A DNA stretch of 64,000 nt from Gluconobacter sphaericus NBRC 12467 (GTDB lineage Bacteria; Pseudomonadota; Alphaproteobacteria; Acetobacterales; Acetobacteraceae), in assembly GCF_006539125.1 (NCBI RefSeq), contig NZ_BJMK01000008.1, positions 61,705-125,704 of the forward strand, in the 5' to 3' direction. The position numbers and the translations under genes are program-made. Positions 1 to 8,807 of the stretch are shown here, piece by piece. How positions within the stretch are numbered: position 1 is the first letter of the stretch; every line of letters starts with the position of its first letter. The notes beneath the pieces were generated by a model that did no database searches, had not been told where the DNA came from, and saw only the letters and a list, made by a program, of their open reading frames with translations.

Positions 1-37
1 CGGTGTCGCGGCCACGTTTGCCGGTGCCGGGACCTTC

Positions 38-670
38 TCAGGCCTGAGGCGAATTGGTCTGCAGGAATGAAGCCATGGAACGCTGGGCGATGGCCGCTTC
101 CCTGCCCAGACGGATCAGTCCGCCGATCTGCAGGGGATGTCGCAGAAGGGAACCCACTAGGCCTGGTACATACACGGCCCCATCTCTGACGCTGGTCTTG
201 ACCGCGGGCGGGAGATCCCGCTTTGCATCGTCACAGACCACCCGTAGAACAGTAAAAGGCAGACCTACATCGGCAACGACGCCGCTTTCCATGTCCACAG
301 CCAGGCATTCTGTCTGCGAAAAGTATAAGGCTTTTTCCAGAGCCAGTTCGACCAGTGCGTCGCTGTGCAGGATGCCACCACGTCGCGCATAGGCCGAGCC
401 GAACATTTCACTCAGACGCGGATCGCAGGAAATATCCCTGTTCTGGTAACGGACATGGTCCGCCACGATGACTGTTCCGGGTGCAATGTCCGGTGAGAGG
501 CTTCCTGCGCATCCGAAAGACAGGAGTTCCGTTGCGCCTGCATTGAGCAGACGTTCCACTCCCCTGCGCGCGCCTTCCGGCGTGGCATTGCTCAATGCCA
601 CGGGAGTATTCGGCAGGAAGCGTCGGATCAGACTGGCTTCCTGTTTCAGGCCTGCGAGAATACCGAGCAT
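38..670 (-). CDS. hpnG: Adenosylhopane nucleosidase/phosphorylase HpnG
   Basis: 210 aa of the nucleoside phosphorylase (PNP/MTAN-like) family. An FGCAGSL segment and a late AVDMESG segment match the ribose and base binding parts of that fold. In hopanoid clusters this family removes adenine from adenosylhopane to give (phospho)ribosylhopane, an extended C35 side-chain intermediate. Its start codon overlaps the shc stop by one base, so the two are translationally coupled as the last genes of a leftward operon. hpnH would be expected just left of the window. Function is assigned from family and context. Confidence 0.88.
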   Translation of the reverse strand: MLGILAGLKQEASLIRRFLPNTPVALSNATPEGARRGVERLLNAGATELLSFGCAGSLSPDIAPGTVIVADHVRYQNRDISCDPRLSEMFGSAYARRGGILHSDALVELALEKALYFSQTECLAVDMESGVVADVGLPFTVLRVVCDDAKRDLPPAVKTSVRDGAVYVPGLVGSLLRHPLQIGGLIRLGREAAIAQRSMASFLQTNSPQA

Positions 671-2664
671 CAGAACCCGTACTCCACCTTGCCGCTGTTG
701 CTTGCACCAAGATTGCGGTAACGGGCCAGGGCAGTCAGCGGGAAGAATTGCTTGTAGCCATGATAGCGCAGGTAGAAGACCTTCGGAAAACCGACCGCGT
801 TATAGGCTTCTTCCTGCCATTCGCCCTTCTCGTTCTGCTGGGACACGAGATAGGCTACGCCGTGTTTGACCGCATCGCTATCGCGGCGTCCGACGGCCAT
901 GAGAGCCAGGACGGCCCAGGCGGTCTGCGACGGCAGGCTCTTTTTATAGATGCCGGCGGTACCGCCCTCGTAAGTGGCGCAGTCCTCGCCCCAGCCGCCG
1001 TCTGGACGCTGGACGCTCTCAAGCCAGTTTACGGCCCGCAGGACCATCGGATCATCATGCGGCACACCTGCAATGTTCAGGGCGCACAGAACAGACCATG
1101 TTCCGTAGATATAATTCGTTCCCCAACGGCCGAACCAGCAGCCCTCGGGCTCCTGTTCCGAGCGCAGATATTCGATCGCCTTGAGAATAACGGGCCGGTC
1201 ATCCGGGTCTCCAAGCTGCGCCAGGAAGGAAATGCAGCGCGCCGAGACGTCCGCGGTCGGTGGATCCAGAAGTGCGCCGTGATCCGAGAAGGGAATATGG
1301 TTGAGTAGCTCGTGGTCGTTGTCGATATCGAACGCACCCCAGCCGCCATTGGTACTCTGCATACCGATGATCCATTCCCGAGCGCGGGAGATGGCCTCAC
1401 GGCTGTTTTCGGGATCGACGCGATGCAGAAGCATGGCCACGACGGCAGTGTCATCGACGTCCGGGTAGTAGTCGTTCTCGTACTGAAACGCCCAGCCACC
1501 GGGGCGCAGGTCAGGCGTGTTGATGGCCCAGTCGCCCTTGACGTCCAGGATCTGGCGTTCCCGCAGCCACTCGGCACTCTTTTTTAGTGCGGCGAGTGTT
1601 TCCTCGGTTTTCGTGCCGGCCGGTCCGGACGCCGCCTCAATCATCGCAAGGCCCGACAGGCCTGTATCCCAGACTGGTGAGACGCAGGGCTGGCAGTAAA
1701 TCTCGTCACCATGATCCACGAGCAGATCCTGGATTGCGTCCCATGCCGTTTTGGCACGCGGATCGCTGTCCGGGATGCCTTGGGCGCGGTACATCATCAC
1801 GACATTCGCCATGGCTGGATAGATCGCACCAAGGCCACCCCGACTCAGGCGCGGTTCGATGAAGTCGCTGGCGGCCTTAAGGGCCCTCTTGTGCATGCTG
1901 CGCGGAATAAGTGGCAGGACCGGCCGAAGTGCAGAGTCCAGATGTTTGAAAAACCGTCCCCAGACCGAGCGGTACGGTCCGCGGATCCAGTCCGTGACTT
2001 CCGAAGGCGGTTTGACGAACAATTCCTGCACATGAATACCGTGCGGATTAATGGCCTTGGGTCGAAGCGCGTTGAGGACCAGCAGTGGTGCGATGACGGC
2101 CCGGGACCAATAAGACATGTTCCAGACCGAGAAGAACGCCTTGCGTGGCAGGAGCATGAGCTCGACTGGCATGACAGGAGTTGCATTCCAGGGCACTTCC
2201 CCAAACAGGGCGAGCTGGATCCGCGTGAATACGTTTGTCCGCGCCGCGCCGCCGTGGTCGAGAATGGCTTCACGCGCAATGCGCATGTGAGGCGCATTGA
2301 TGTCATCCCCGATCGCCTTGAGTGCGAAATAGGCTTTTACGGTCGCCGACAGATCGAAGCCGCCGTCATGATAAAGCGGCCATCCCCCGTGATCGCCCTG
2401 AATGCGACGCAGATAGACACCGATCTTGGCTTGTTTTTCAGGGTCGATCCGGTCGAGATAATGTTCGAGCAGCACATATTCCGCAGGGATCGTCGCATCC
2501 GCTTCGAGTTCGTAAACCCAGTGTCCGTCTGATTTCTGCTTCCCACCCAGCGCGGCTTGCGCTCCCTCGACGGCATGATTGATTTCATCGGGTTCGACGG
2601 ATTGGCGGGATAAGGTTTCGCTCACGCGGTCCTCCTTTTCCAGAATATCAGAATAGATCAGCAT
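670..2664 (-). CDS. shc: Squalene-hopene cyclase
   Basis: Class II triterpene cyclase that folds squalene into hopene/hopanol at the membrane. The acid motif DVDD lies at about residues 402-405, and QW repeats appear as GGWGAFD-like and DGGWGED-like segments toward the C-terminus. I place the start at 2664 (664 aa). That ATG has a GGGAGAA ribosome site 7 nt upstream, it begins with MLIYSDILEKED, and it leaves a 73-nt gap after hpnE. A longer frame to 2757 would overlap hpnE and starts with a non-conserved, basic stretch. Length is normal for bacterial Shc (about 630-670 aa). Confidence 0.96.
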   Translation of the reverse strand: MLIYSDILEKEDRVSETLSRQSVEPDEINHAVEGAQAALGGKQKSDGHWVYELEADATIPAEYVLLEHYLDRIDPEKQAKIGVYLRRIQGDHGGWPLYHDGGFDLSATVKAYFALKAIGDDINAPHMRIAREAILDHGGAARTNVFTRIQLALFGEVPWNATPVMPVELMLLPRKAFFSVWNMSYWSRAVIAPLLVLNALRPKAINPHGIHVQELFVKPPSEVTDWIRGPYRSVWGRFFKHLDSALRPVLPLIPRSMHKRALKAASDFIEPRLSRGGLGAIYPAMANVVMMYRAQGIPDSDPRAKTAWDAIQDLLVDHGDEIYCQPCVSPVWDTGLSGLAMIEAASGPAGTKTEETLAALKKSAEWLRERQILDVKGDWAINTPDLRPGGWAFQYENDYYPDVDDTAVVAMLLHRVDPENSREAISRAREWIIGMQSTNGGWGAFDIDNDHELLNHIPFSDHGALLDPPTADVSARCISFLAQLGDPDDRPVILKAIEYLRSEQEPEGCWFGRWGTNYIYGTWSVLCALNIAGVPHDDPMVLRAVNWLESVQRPDGGWGEDCATYEGGTAGIYKKSLPSQTAWAVLALMAVGRRDSDAVKHGVAYLVSQQNEKGEWQEEAYNAVGFPKVFYLRYHGYKQFFPLTALARYRNLGASNSGKVEYGF

Positions 2665-2737
2665 TGTTCGGTTCTCCCGACACAGGCGGTCCTGAAAGGC
2701 GGGGGTTGTGCTACAATCATGATTGTGAGAGCGTTCA

Positions 2738-4033
2738 TCACGATTTCGTGTTCTCAAGGGCGGAGCGGAAACCCAGCGCCGCCACGGCCTGGAGACCCGA
2801 TTGGATGGAGCCTTCGATCGTGGACGGCAGGCCGGTGTCAGTCCAGTCCCCGGCTAGAGCCAAATTCACGAGATCCGTTCGGGGGCCTGGCCGCAGTCGG
2901 TTTTGTTCGGGGGTCGCGGCGAATGTTGCCCGTTTTTCCCAGATCAGGCGCGCGGGCGGCATGGCCACCGGAAGCGACTGCGACAGGACGGGATCAAGAG
3001 CACGCCGAATCTCGGACCAGATTGTGGCCAGCAGTTCACTGTTTTCGCGATCGGCGTAGCGGTTGGCCGCACTGACGGTAACGGACAGGATATCGCCCTT
3101 AAAGAAGATCCATTCCGAAATGCCGCCAACCAGCCCAACAAACCCGGCTTGGGTCACCACGCCCCGGGCCTGAACCACGGCCGGAAGACGGAAATGCGCG
3201 TTTGCGATGCTTTCGAAAGCATCCGGCGCTTTCAGTCCCGGAATCAGGGATTGCGCGACAGGCCCCGGGACGGCCATGATGACCTGATCTTCAGGGCCGA
3301 GCTCGACCCGCCCTTCAGCGGTTTCGAGCGCCCTTGCCCGGCCATTTTGCTGTTCGATGGCACTGACGCGGACACCCGTGCGGACATCGCCATGAAAGCG
3401 CTTCAGATACGCAATGGCCGGATCGATCAGTGTTTCGGACAATCCAACTTCCGGGAACCAGGGGCAGCAGGCCATTCCGCCCTTGGCGAGGGATTGACGG
3501 ATTACGTTCCCAAGCAGTTTTGCACTGCCGGTATGGATATCCGTATTGAGAACGGAAATCGCAAAAGGTACGAGCAGCCTGCGGCTCAGTTGCCCGGAAC
3601 TCAGGCAGGCATCCACGGTCGTGTTCTCGCCGGCGCGCAGGAAGCGACCTAGGGAAGCCAGTTCCGACAGTTTCATGCCCGGGACGCGTCGGCCGCCCGG
3701 AAGCGCCCAGAATGGTAGCTTTCCTTTCGACAAGCGCAGCGTCCAGGCCAGGCTGTCCTCGAGATCGTAATACGGAAAGATCGGCAGTCCCGGACCGGTC
3801 AGGGTATGGCGAGAGCCAATGATGTCCAGGTAGCGAAACGTCAGATCATTCGCCGACAGGATCAGGTGATTGCCGTTATCAATCCGGGCATTGAGGGAGC
3901 GGTCGTGAAAAGAGCGGGCACGTCCGCCGCAGGCTGGCCCTGCCTCGTAGACCGTGACCCGGGCCTGTGCTGCCAGTTCGATTGCGGCGGAAAGGCCTGC
4001 CAGACCACCGCCGATAATGTGGACATGGCTCAT
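2738..4033 (-). CDS. hpnE: Hydroxysqualene dehydroxylase HpnE (FAD-dependent)
   Basis: 431 aa flavoprotein of the squalene-associated desaturase family. The N-terminus carries an FAD Rossmann motif (HIIGGGLAGLSAAIEL) followed by the GGRARSF dinucleotide-binding signature, and there is a C-terminal LALAGDWTDTG FAD motif. In the HpnCDE route it reduces hydroxysqualene to squalene. It starts 5 nt after the hpnD stop, so it belongs to one operon with hpnD, shc and hpnG. Confidence 0.93.
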   Translation of the reverse strand: MSHVHIIGGGLAGLSAAIELAAQARVTVYEAGPACGGRARSFHDRSLNARIDNGNHLILSANDLTFRYLDIIGSRHTLTGPGLPIFPYYDLEDSLAWTLRLSKGKLPFWALPGGRRVPGMKLSELASLGRFLRAGENTTVDACLSSGQLSRRLLVPFAISVLNTDIHTGSAKLLGNVIRQSLAKGGMACCPWFPEVGLSETLIDPAIAYLKRFHGDVRTGVRVSAIEQQNGRARALETAEGRVELGPEDQVIMAVPGPVAQSLIPGLKAPDAFESIANAHFRLPAVVQARGVVTQAGFVGLVGGISEWIFFKGDILSVTVSAANRYADRENSELLATIWSEIRRALDPVLSQSLPVAMPPARLIWEKRATFAATPEQNRLRPGPRTDLVNLALAGDWTDTGLPSTIEGSIQSGLQAVAALGFRSALENTKS

Positions 4034-4038
4034 GGGGC

Positions 4039-4914
4039 TTACTTCACATACGCTGCGAGAGTGCGCAGCTTTCTCCAGGGTTTACAGACTTTCGGAGCGA
4101 TATCCGGCGTTTTCCAGCCGCGCTTTTCCAGCGCTGAGAGGATCGACGCATAGGAGGCTGCCATCATGCGGGCCGGCCGCATCGCAGTGCTATTACACAG
4201 CCGCATGGCATTGCGGGCTTCGCGGAAATGGTCTTTCGCCCGTTGTGCAAGAATGCGGGCGACTTGATCCAGGCCATGGGCGTACAGCGCTTCCTGCGGG
4301 TCTTTGGGAACATCGAACCGAGTCAGAAGCTCGGCGGGAAGATATAGCCTGCCCCGTCCCGCATCTTCGGCGATGTCGCGCAGGATGTTAGTCAACTGCA
4401 GGGCGCGTCCCAGATGGTAAGCCACGCGCCGCGCATTGTCGGACGAATCACCAAACACGCAGACTGAAAGCCGTCCGACCGCAGAGGCTACGCGGTCACA
4501 GTACAGATCAAGCGTTGCCTCGTCGGGCGCGACGATCGGCGCGCCGCAATCCATGGCCATACCGTCGATAACGTCATGGAAATCTTGGACCTGAATCTGA
4601 TAGCGATGGATGGCAACAATCAGGATACGATCGAGCGCATCCGTCGCTACACCTTCATAGAGCTGGTCAATCCGGTGATGCCATTCCTGAAGAGCCGCCA
4701 TCGGGTCTGCAACACCAGCGTCGCCGTCCGCAATATCGTCCACCAGACGGCAGAAAGCGTAGACCGCAAACATCGCCTGACGCCGATCCGGCGGAAGAAT
4801 GCTCATCCCGCGGGCAAAGGATGTTCCCGAAGTGGTGACGATCCTCTCGACATGGTCCAGATCGGCCTGCGCGCAGGGAAGACCGGAAGAAGCGCGCATC
4901 CTGCTGAAAACCAT
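4039..4914 (-). CDS. hpnD: Presqualene diphosphate synthase HpnD
   Basis: 291 aa trans-isoprenyl diphosphate synthase (squalene/phytoene synthase family). The first aspartate motif is seen as RLVDDIAD and the second as LTNILRDIAEDA, followed by GRLYLP. HpnD condenses two farnesyl diphosphates to presqualene diphosphate, the first step of the HpnCDE pathway. First gene of the left hpn block. Its promoter should lie in the 137-nt gap shared with the divergent cupin gene. Start could also be the ATG five codons further in. Confidence 0.93.
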   Translation of the reverse strand: MVFSRMRASSGLPCAQADLDHVERIVTTSGTSFARGMSILPPDRRQAMFAVYAFCRLVDDIADGDAGVADPMAALQEWHHRIDQLYEGVATDALDRILIVAIHRYQIQVQDFHDVIDGMAMDCGAPIVAPDEATLDLYCDRVASAVGRLSVCVFGDSSDNARRVAYHLGRALQLTNILRDIAEDAGRGRLYLPAELLTRFDVPKDPQEALYAHGLDQVARILAQRAKDHFREARNAMRLCNSTAMRPARMMAASYASILSALEKRGWKTPDIAPKVCKPWRKLRTLAAYVK

Positions 4915-5051
4915 GTCTGTCCCCTGTCTCGTTTCAGAAGATCAGGGTTCTAGACCCAAATCCCCCCGAGACAAAGATGACCTGAACGGAAAGGCGTGCC
5001 ATGCGTTAGTGTGATGCCAAAACGCAACACCTGAAGAGGAGTCTTTACGAC

Positions 5052-5525
5052 ATGCGTTTCTTTTCTCAGATAAACCCGGCCCTTCTTGCAGGGGCAGTTG
5101 CAACTGCGATTTTCTCGACACCGCTTGTCTTTGCACAGGCGCCCTCACCCGCAACAGCCAGTGGCCACGCCGAACATCTCCTTGCGGACGATCATTCGTG
5201 GAATGGCACCCCTTACGATCATTATCCGGCGACCCGCCCGATGCTTAGCATGATCCGTTTGACAATCCCGGCGCATTCCGCGTTGCCCTGGCATGTGCAT
5301 CCCTATCCTAATGCGGGCTATGTGCTTGAAGGCACCCTCACGATCGAGGACCGTGAGAGCGGCAAGAAGCGCACTTTTCATCAGGGTGAAGCCTTCGCGG
5401 AATCGGTTAATGATGTCCATCGCGGTGTGAGCGGCGACGGACAGACGGTTCTGCTGCTGACCTATGCCGGCTCTCCTGGAAAGCCGACATCCATCCCCCT
5501 GCCCGGCCAGAAGAAAGAATACTGA
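5052..5525 (+). CDS. Exported cupin-domain protein
   Basis: 157 aa. Residues 1-29 form a signal peptide (hydrophobic core, then FAQA). The rest is a small beta-barrel cupin with a first motif PWHVHPYPNAGYVLEG and a second-motif region around DVHRGVSG, so one metal may be bound. A GAAGAGGAG site precedes the ATG. It lies on the opposite strand to the hopanoid genes and, with the next gene, separates hpnC from hpnD. The substrate is unknown; periplasmic location is inferred from the signal peptide. Confidence 0.82.
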   Translation: MRFFSQINPALLAGAVATAIFSTPLVFAQAPSPATASGHAEHLLADDHSWNGTPYDHYPATRPMLSMIRLTIPAHSALPWHVHPYPNAGYVLEGTLTIEDRESGKKRTFHQGEAFAESVNDVHRGVSGDGQTVLLLTYAGSPGKPTSIPLPGQKKEY

Positions 5526-5606
5526 AAATATCCTTCGGGCCTGCTTTGACACAGAAAATGTTTCGGAACTAATATGTTCTGACCCTAGTCTGGAGTATGG
5601 CCCACA

Positions 5607-6776
5607 ATGACCAGTCCCCTCTCTTCCGTCGCCCGCAGCGACCTTCTGGCCCGGGGATACTCCCGCCGCAGTTTTGGACGGATTGCCACGCTTCTGGCAG
5701 CTGGTGCGACCGTTCACGCCCTGACGAAATCCGCGCATGCTGGCATTCTTCCGTCAGGAATTAATTTTGAAGGCATGACCCGTCTGGGTAGTAATGAATG
5801 CTGGACGGGGCCTTTCCCGGAAGCCGCGCAAGCCGGTGCTTCTTCCGTTTTCCAGAGCAACCGTTACGATCCGACCGGCCACATGCGTGATGATCTGATC
5901 AAGACGGCTTCTGACGTGGAAGGAATTCCCGAAAGCCATGTCATGACATGGTGTGGTTCGTCCGATCCTCTCGCCCGCGCGATTGTTACGTTCTGCTCGC
6001 CCACCCGTGGGCTTGTTACGGCAGATCCGAGCTATGAAGCTGGCTGGGTGGCTGCTGACTGGTTGAAGATCCCCCTCGCCCGTGTGCCGCTGTCCGCCAG
6101 GGGTGGTTATCGTACTGACGTACGCGCCATGCTGGCGGCCGATCCCAATGCCGGCGTCTATTACATCTGCTCCCCGAACAATCCGACTGGGACGCTTACG
6201 CCTCTGCGCGATATTGCATGGCTCGTCGAGCACAAACCAAAGGGCTCTGTCGTTCTGGTCGATGAAGCTTATATCCACTTTTCGGAAGCGCCGAGCGCTC
6301 TGGAGTTGGTCGCCAAGAACAAGGACGTAGTCGTTCTGCGCACTTTCTCCAAGATGTTTGCTATGGCTGGCATGCGTCTTGGCCTGACATTTGCCAGACC
6401 CGATCTGCATGAAGCCATGATGCGTTATGATGGCAAGAGCGCAACCGTGATGCTGCCGGTTCCTGCTATGGCCTGTGGCACGATGAGTCTGACCATGAAA
6501 TCAGCCATCGCTGCCCGTCGTCAGGAAATGATTGCAGCCCGGAACATGACGTTCCAGCATCTGCGCAAGCGCGGCATCCATTTTATTCCGTCGGATGCAA
6601 ACATGTTCATTATTGACTGGAAGAAACCGGCAGAGCCGATCAAGGATGCATTTCTGCAGCAAAAAGTCGTGATCGGACGCTCTTGGCCCATCTGGCCGAA
6701 TGCCTCGCGGGTTACCGTCGGCTCAATGGATGAAATGAAGACCTTCTGTACGGCGCTGGACCGGATCATCGCCTGA
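5607..6776 (+). CDS. Tat-exported HisC-like PLP aminotransferase
   Basis: 389 aa fold-type I aminotransferase resembling histidinol-phosphate aminotransferase. The PLP lysine is K249 in RTFSKMFAMAG; SPNNPTGT (about 189-196) and VDEAYIHF (about 218-225) are cofactor contacts. The N-terminus is unusual: SRRSF at 19-23 followed by a hydrophobic stretch and AHA, a twin-arginine signal, so the PLP enzyme is probably folded in the cytoplasm and then exported. True HisC is cytoplasmic, so I do not call this hisC. It lies 81 nt after the cupin gene and may be co-transcribed with it. Confidence 0.87.
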   Translation: MTSPLSSVARSDLLARGYSRRSFGRIATLLAAGATVHALTKSAHAGILPSGINFEGMTRLGSNECWTGPFPEAAQAGASSVFQSNRYDPTGHMRDDLIKTASDVEGIPESHVMTWCGSSDPLARAIVTFCSPTRGLVTADPSYEAGWVAADWLKIPLARVPLSARGGYRTDVRAMLAADPNAGVYYICSPNNPTGTLTPLRDIAWLVEHKPKGSVVLVDEAYIHFSEAPSALELVAKNKDVVVLRTFSKMFAMAGMRLGLTFARPDLHEAMMRYDGKSATVMLPVPAMACGTMSLTMKSAIAARRQEMIAARNMTFQHLRKRGIHFIPSDANMFIIDWKKPAEPIKDAFLQQKVVIGRSWPIWPNASRVTVGSMDEMKTFCTALDRIIA

Positions 6777-6788
6777 TCCGATCCAGCC

Positions 6789-6821
6789 TCCCTGCCGTTC
6801 CGGCTCAGCCGGCGGCAGGGA
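6789..6821. terminator. Hairpin between convergent aminotransferase and hpnC genes
   Basis: TCCCTGCCG at 6789-6797 pairs with CGGCAGGGA at 6813-6821, with an inner CCGG/CCGG stem. It overlaps the hpnC stop codon. There is no long T run, so termination is likely but not certain; it could serve both strands. Confidence 0.45.
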
Positions 6822-7668
6822 AATAACGCAGCGCCCGGAACAGGGCCTTCGCCCCATCCGCCTTCGTCAAGGCCACACGTTCCAGCAACGGGTCCTGGCG
6901 ACGCAAACGGGCTGTCAGGGTATGGCACAGCTCCACAATTACGGCCGCTTCCAGCCGCATCCGGCGATCCCGGATCAGGAGAGGCAGGATCCGGGCGTTT
7001 CTGTTGAGGACGTCCACCCCATCCAGCATCCGGTCGAGCACACGGCGAACCCCCGGCTTGCTGCGTACCAGACGCAGGTCATCCAGACAGACACCTTCTT
7101 CTTCCAACCACGGTAGCGGTACGTAGCACCGGTCGAGGACCTTTAGATCGTCTGCGACGTCCTGAAGATGATTGACGACCTGAAGGGCTGAACACAGGGC
7201 ATCGGAAGGTGCGAGCGTCTCTTCTGCCTCACCATGCAACAGGAGCAGGAAGCGGCCGACGGGATTTGCTGAATATTTGCAGTAATGCAGCAGCTCGTCC
7301 CAGCTTTCATAGCGGGTCTTTTCCGCATCCATGCAGAACGCTTCGAGAAGATCCGTCGCCGTTTCCAGCGGCACGCCCGTCTGAAGAAGCACTTCGCGCA
7401 GCTTGACCGCCGTCTGTGCGTCGGCGCGCGGAGGTGCGGTGATCTCACCCCGGATGATCGCCGCCATGCCTTTGAGCCGCGCAATTTTTTCGGCAGGCGT
7501 CAGCTCTGTCGTGTCCACCATGTCATCCGCGACACGCGCGAAATTATAATAGGTATGGACGTAAGGCCGCAGCCGTGGGGCAATCAGGAAAGAACCGACG
7601 GGAAAATTCTCGTCGGATTTGCTTTTGGCAGAGGTGACGTCTTTCGCCCCCCAGATGCTGTCTGTCAC
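6805..7668 (-). CDS. hpnC: Hydroxysqualene synthase HpnC
   Basis: 287 aa squalene/phytoene synthase family. The first acidic motif is FARVADDMVD and the second is VNHLQDVADDLKVLD. HpnC converts presqualene diphosphate to hydroxysqualene, working with HpnD and HpnE. Its start overlaps the hpnB stop by 4 nt, so hpnA-hpnB-hpnC form a tight leftward block. The block ends at a hairpin facing the aminotransferase gene, which breaks the otherwise continuous hpnA-G order. Confidence 0.93.
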   Translation of the reverse strand: MTDSIWGAKDVTSAKSKSDENFPVGSFLIAPRLRPYVHTYYNFARVADDMVDTTELTPAEKIARLKGMAAIIRGEITAPPRADAQTAVKLREVLLQTGVPLETATDLLEAFCMDAEKTRYESWDELLHYCKYSANPVGRFLLLLHGEAEETLAPSDALCSALQVVNHLQDVADDLKVLDRCYVPLPWLEEEGVCLDDLRLVRSKPGVRRVLDRMLDGVDVLNRNARILPLLIRDRRMRLEAAVIVELCHTLTARLRRQDPLLERVALTKADGAKALFRALRYFPAAG

Positions 7669-8807
7669 GATATTTCATCCGTGTAGGAACGATTTTTCCA
7701 GCGCACGCCGACCCCGCGGTGGTGATCGAGAGCCGAGCCGATGGTTGCTGCCATATAGAAGGCTGCCACGAGTGGGAGGGGAATGGCACGCCATAGTGGC
7801 AGGCCAAAGCGGCGAAGTGTCGGTACGAAAGTCAGGCAGGACAGCAGATAGGTCAGAAGGCCGACCCGTCGTTCCCGCCCTTTGCTGAACAGGGCGAGGG
7901 TCACCGGCAGAAGCCAGATCGTGGCCATCCCGATGATCGTTGCTAGCAGCAGGAGCGGCGAATAGCGCAGTTGCACGTAAGCCGTCCGCGCGATCATGTG
8001 CCACACGTCCTTCATGCCACGATACGGTCGCACGGACCATGCCAGGGCACTGTGTCCCAGATAGAGCCGGCCACCCGAACGCTTTACATGTGCGGCCAGT
8101 GTGCAATCGTCGATCAGAGCGCCACGCAGGGCACTGATGCCTCCGATTCGCTCCAGAGCCCGACGCCGCAGAAGAATGGTTCCGCCTGCCGCACCCGCGA
8201 TCCGCGAATGCTCGCTAGCAATCCGTGAAAACGGATAGAGCATCGCAAAGAAATAGACGAACGCCGGGACCAGAAAACGCTCTGCAGTGCTCTCGCAGTT
8301 CAGCGCCACCATTTCCGAAACAAGATCCAGATCATCTTCCCGGGCCTTGGCGACCAGGGAGGAAAGATGACCCGGGGCATGTATGATATCCGCGTCTGTT
8401 AGCAGGATGTAACCATAAGGGCCGATCCGCGTCAGGGCTTCCTGTTCTCCCTGATGGACCGCCCACAGTTTGCCACTCCATCCGGCAGGGCGCTTCTGGC
8501 CCGAAATGACGGTCAGGCGGTGATGCGGATCAGGCAGCGCGCGTGCGATATCGCCCGTCCCGTCTGTGCTCTCGTCATCGACCAGAATAACAGACAGTTT
8601 CCCGTCATAATCTTGCTCCAGAAGGGATGTCAGACATTCGCGGATAGAGTCCGCTTCGTCACGGGCGGGGACGACTACCGCCACGTCCGGTGCGCAGACC
8701 GGAGTGGGTTTCTGGGCGAGAATGGGGCCTTTCTGCCAGAATTTCCCATGGAACAGAGAAAGGTAGAGCCAGGCTCCCAGACTGGTCAGTGCAGTTCCGA
8801 ACAGCAT
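7665..8807 (-). CDS. hpnB: Hopanoid-associated glycosyltransferase HpnB
   Basis: 380 aa family 2 (GT-A) glycosyltransferase. An N-terminal membrane anchor (about 1-20) is followed by VAVVVPARDEADSI and SVILVDDESTDGTGD, with a DTD-like DADI metal site in LLTDADII. Hydrophobic segments sit near the C-terminus. HpnB is found in hopanoid clusters; its exact step is not established. Overlaps hpnA by one base and hpnC by four. Confidence 0.9.
   Translation of the reverse strand: MLFGTALTSLGAWLYLSLFHGKFWQKGPILAQKPTPVCAPDVAVVVPARDEADSIRECLTSLLEQDYDGKLSVILVDDESTDGTGDIARALPDPHHRLTVISGQKRPAGWSGKLWAVHQGEQEALTRIGPYGYILLTDADIIHAPGHLSSLVAKAREDDLDLVSEMVALNCESTAERFLVPAFVYFFAMLYPFSRIASEHSRIAGAAGGTILLRRRALERIGGISALRGALIDDCTLAAHVKRSGGRLYLGHSALAWSVRPYRGMKDVWHMIARTAYVQLRYSPLLLLATIIGMATIWLLPVTLALFSKGRERRVGLLTYLLSCLTFVPTLRRFGLPLWRAIPLPLVAAFYMAATIGSALDHHRGVGVRWKNRSYTDEIS

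Noticed and set aside
595..1308. 237-codon plus-strand open frame
   Set aside because: Runs opposite shc, whose cyclase motifs are unambiguous. No recognisable protein features.
2664..2757. N-terminal extension of squalene-hopene cyclase to 2757
   Set aside because: It overlaps hpnE, is not cyclase-like, and a better ribosome site lies before 2664.
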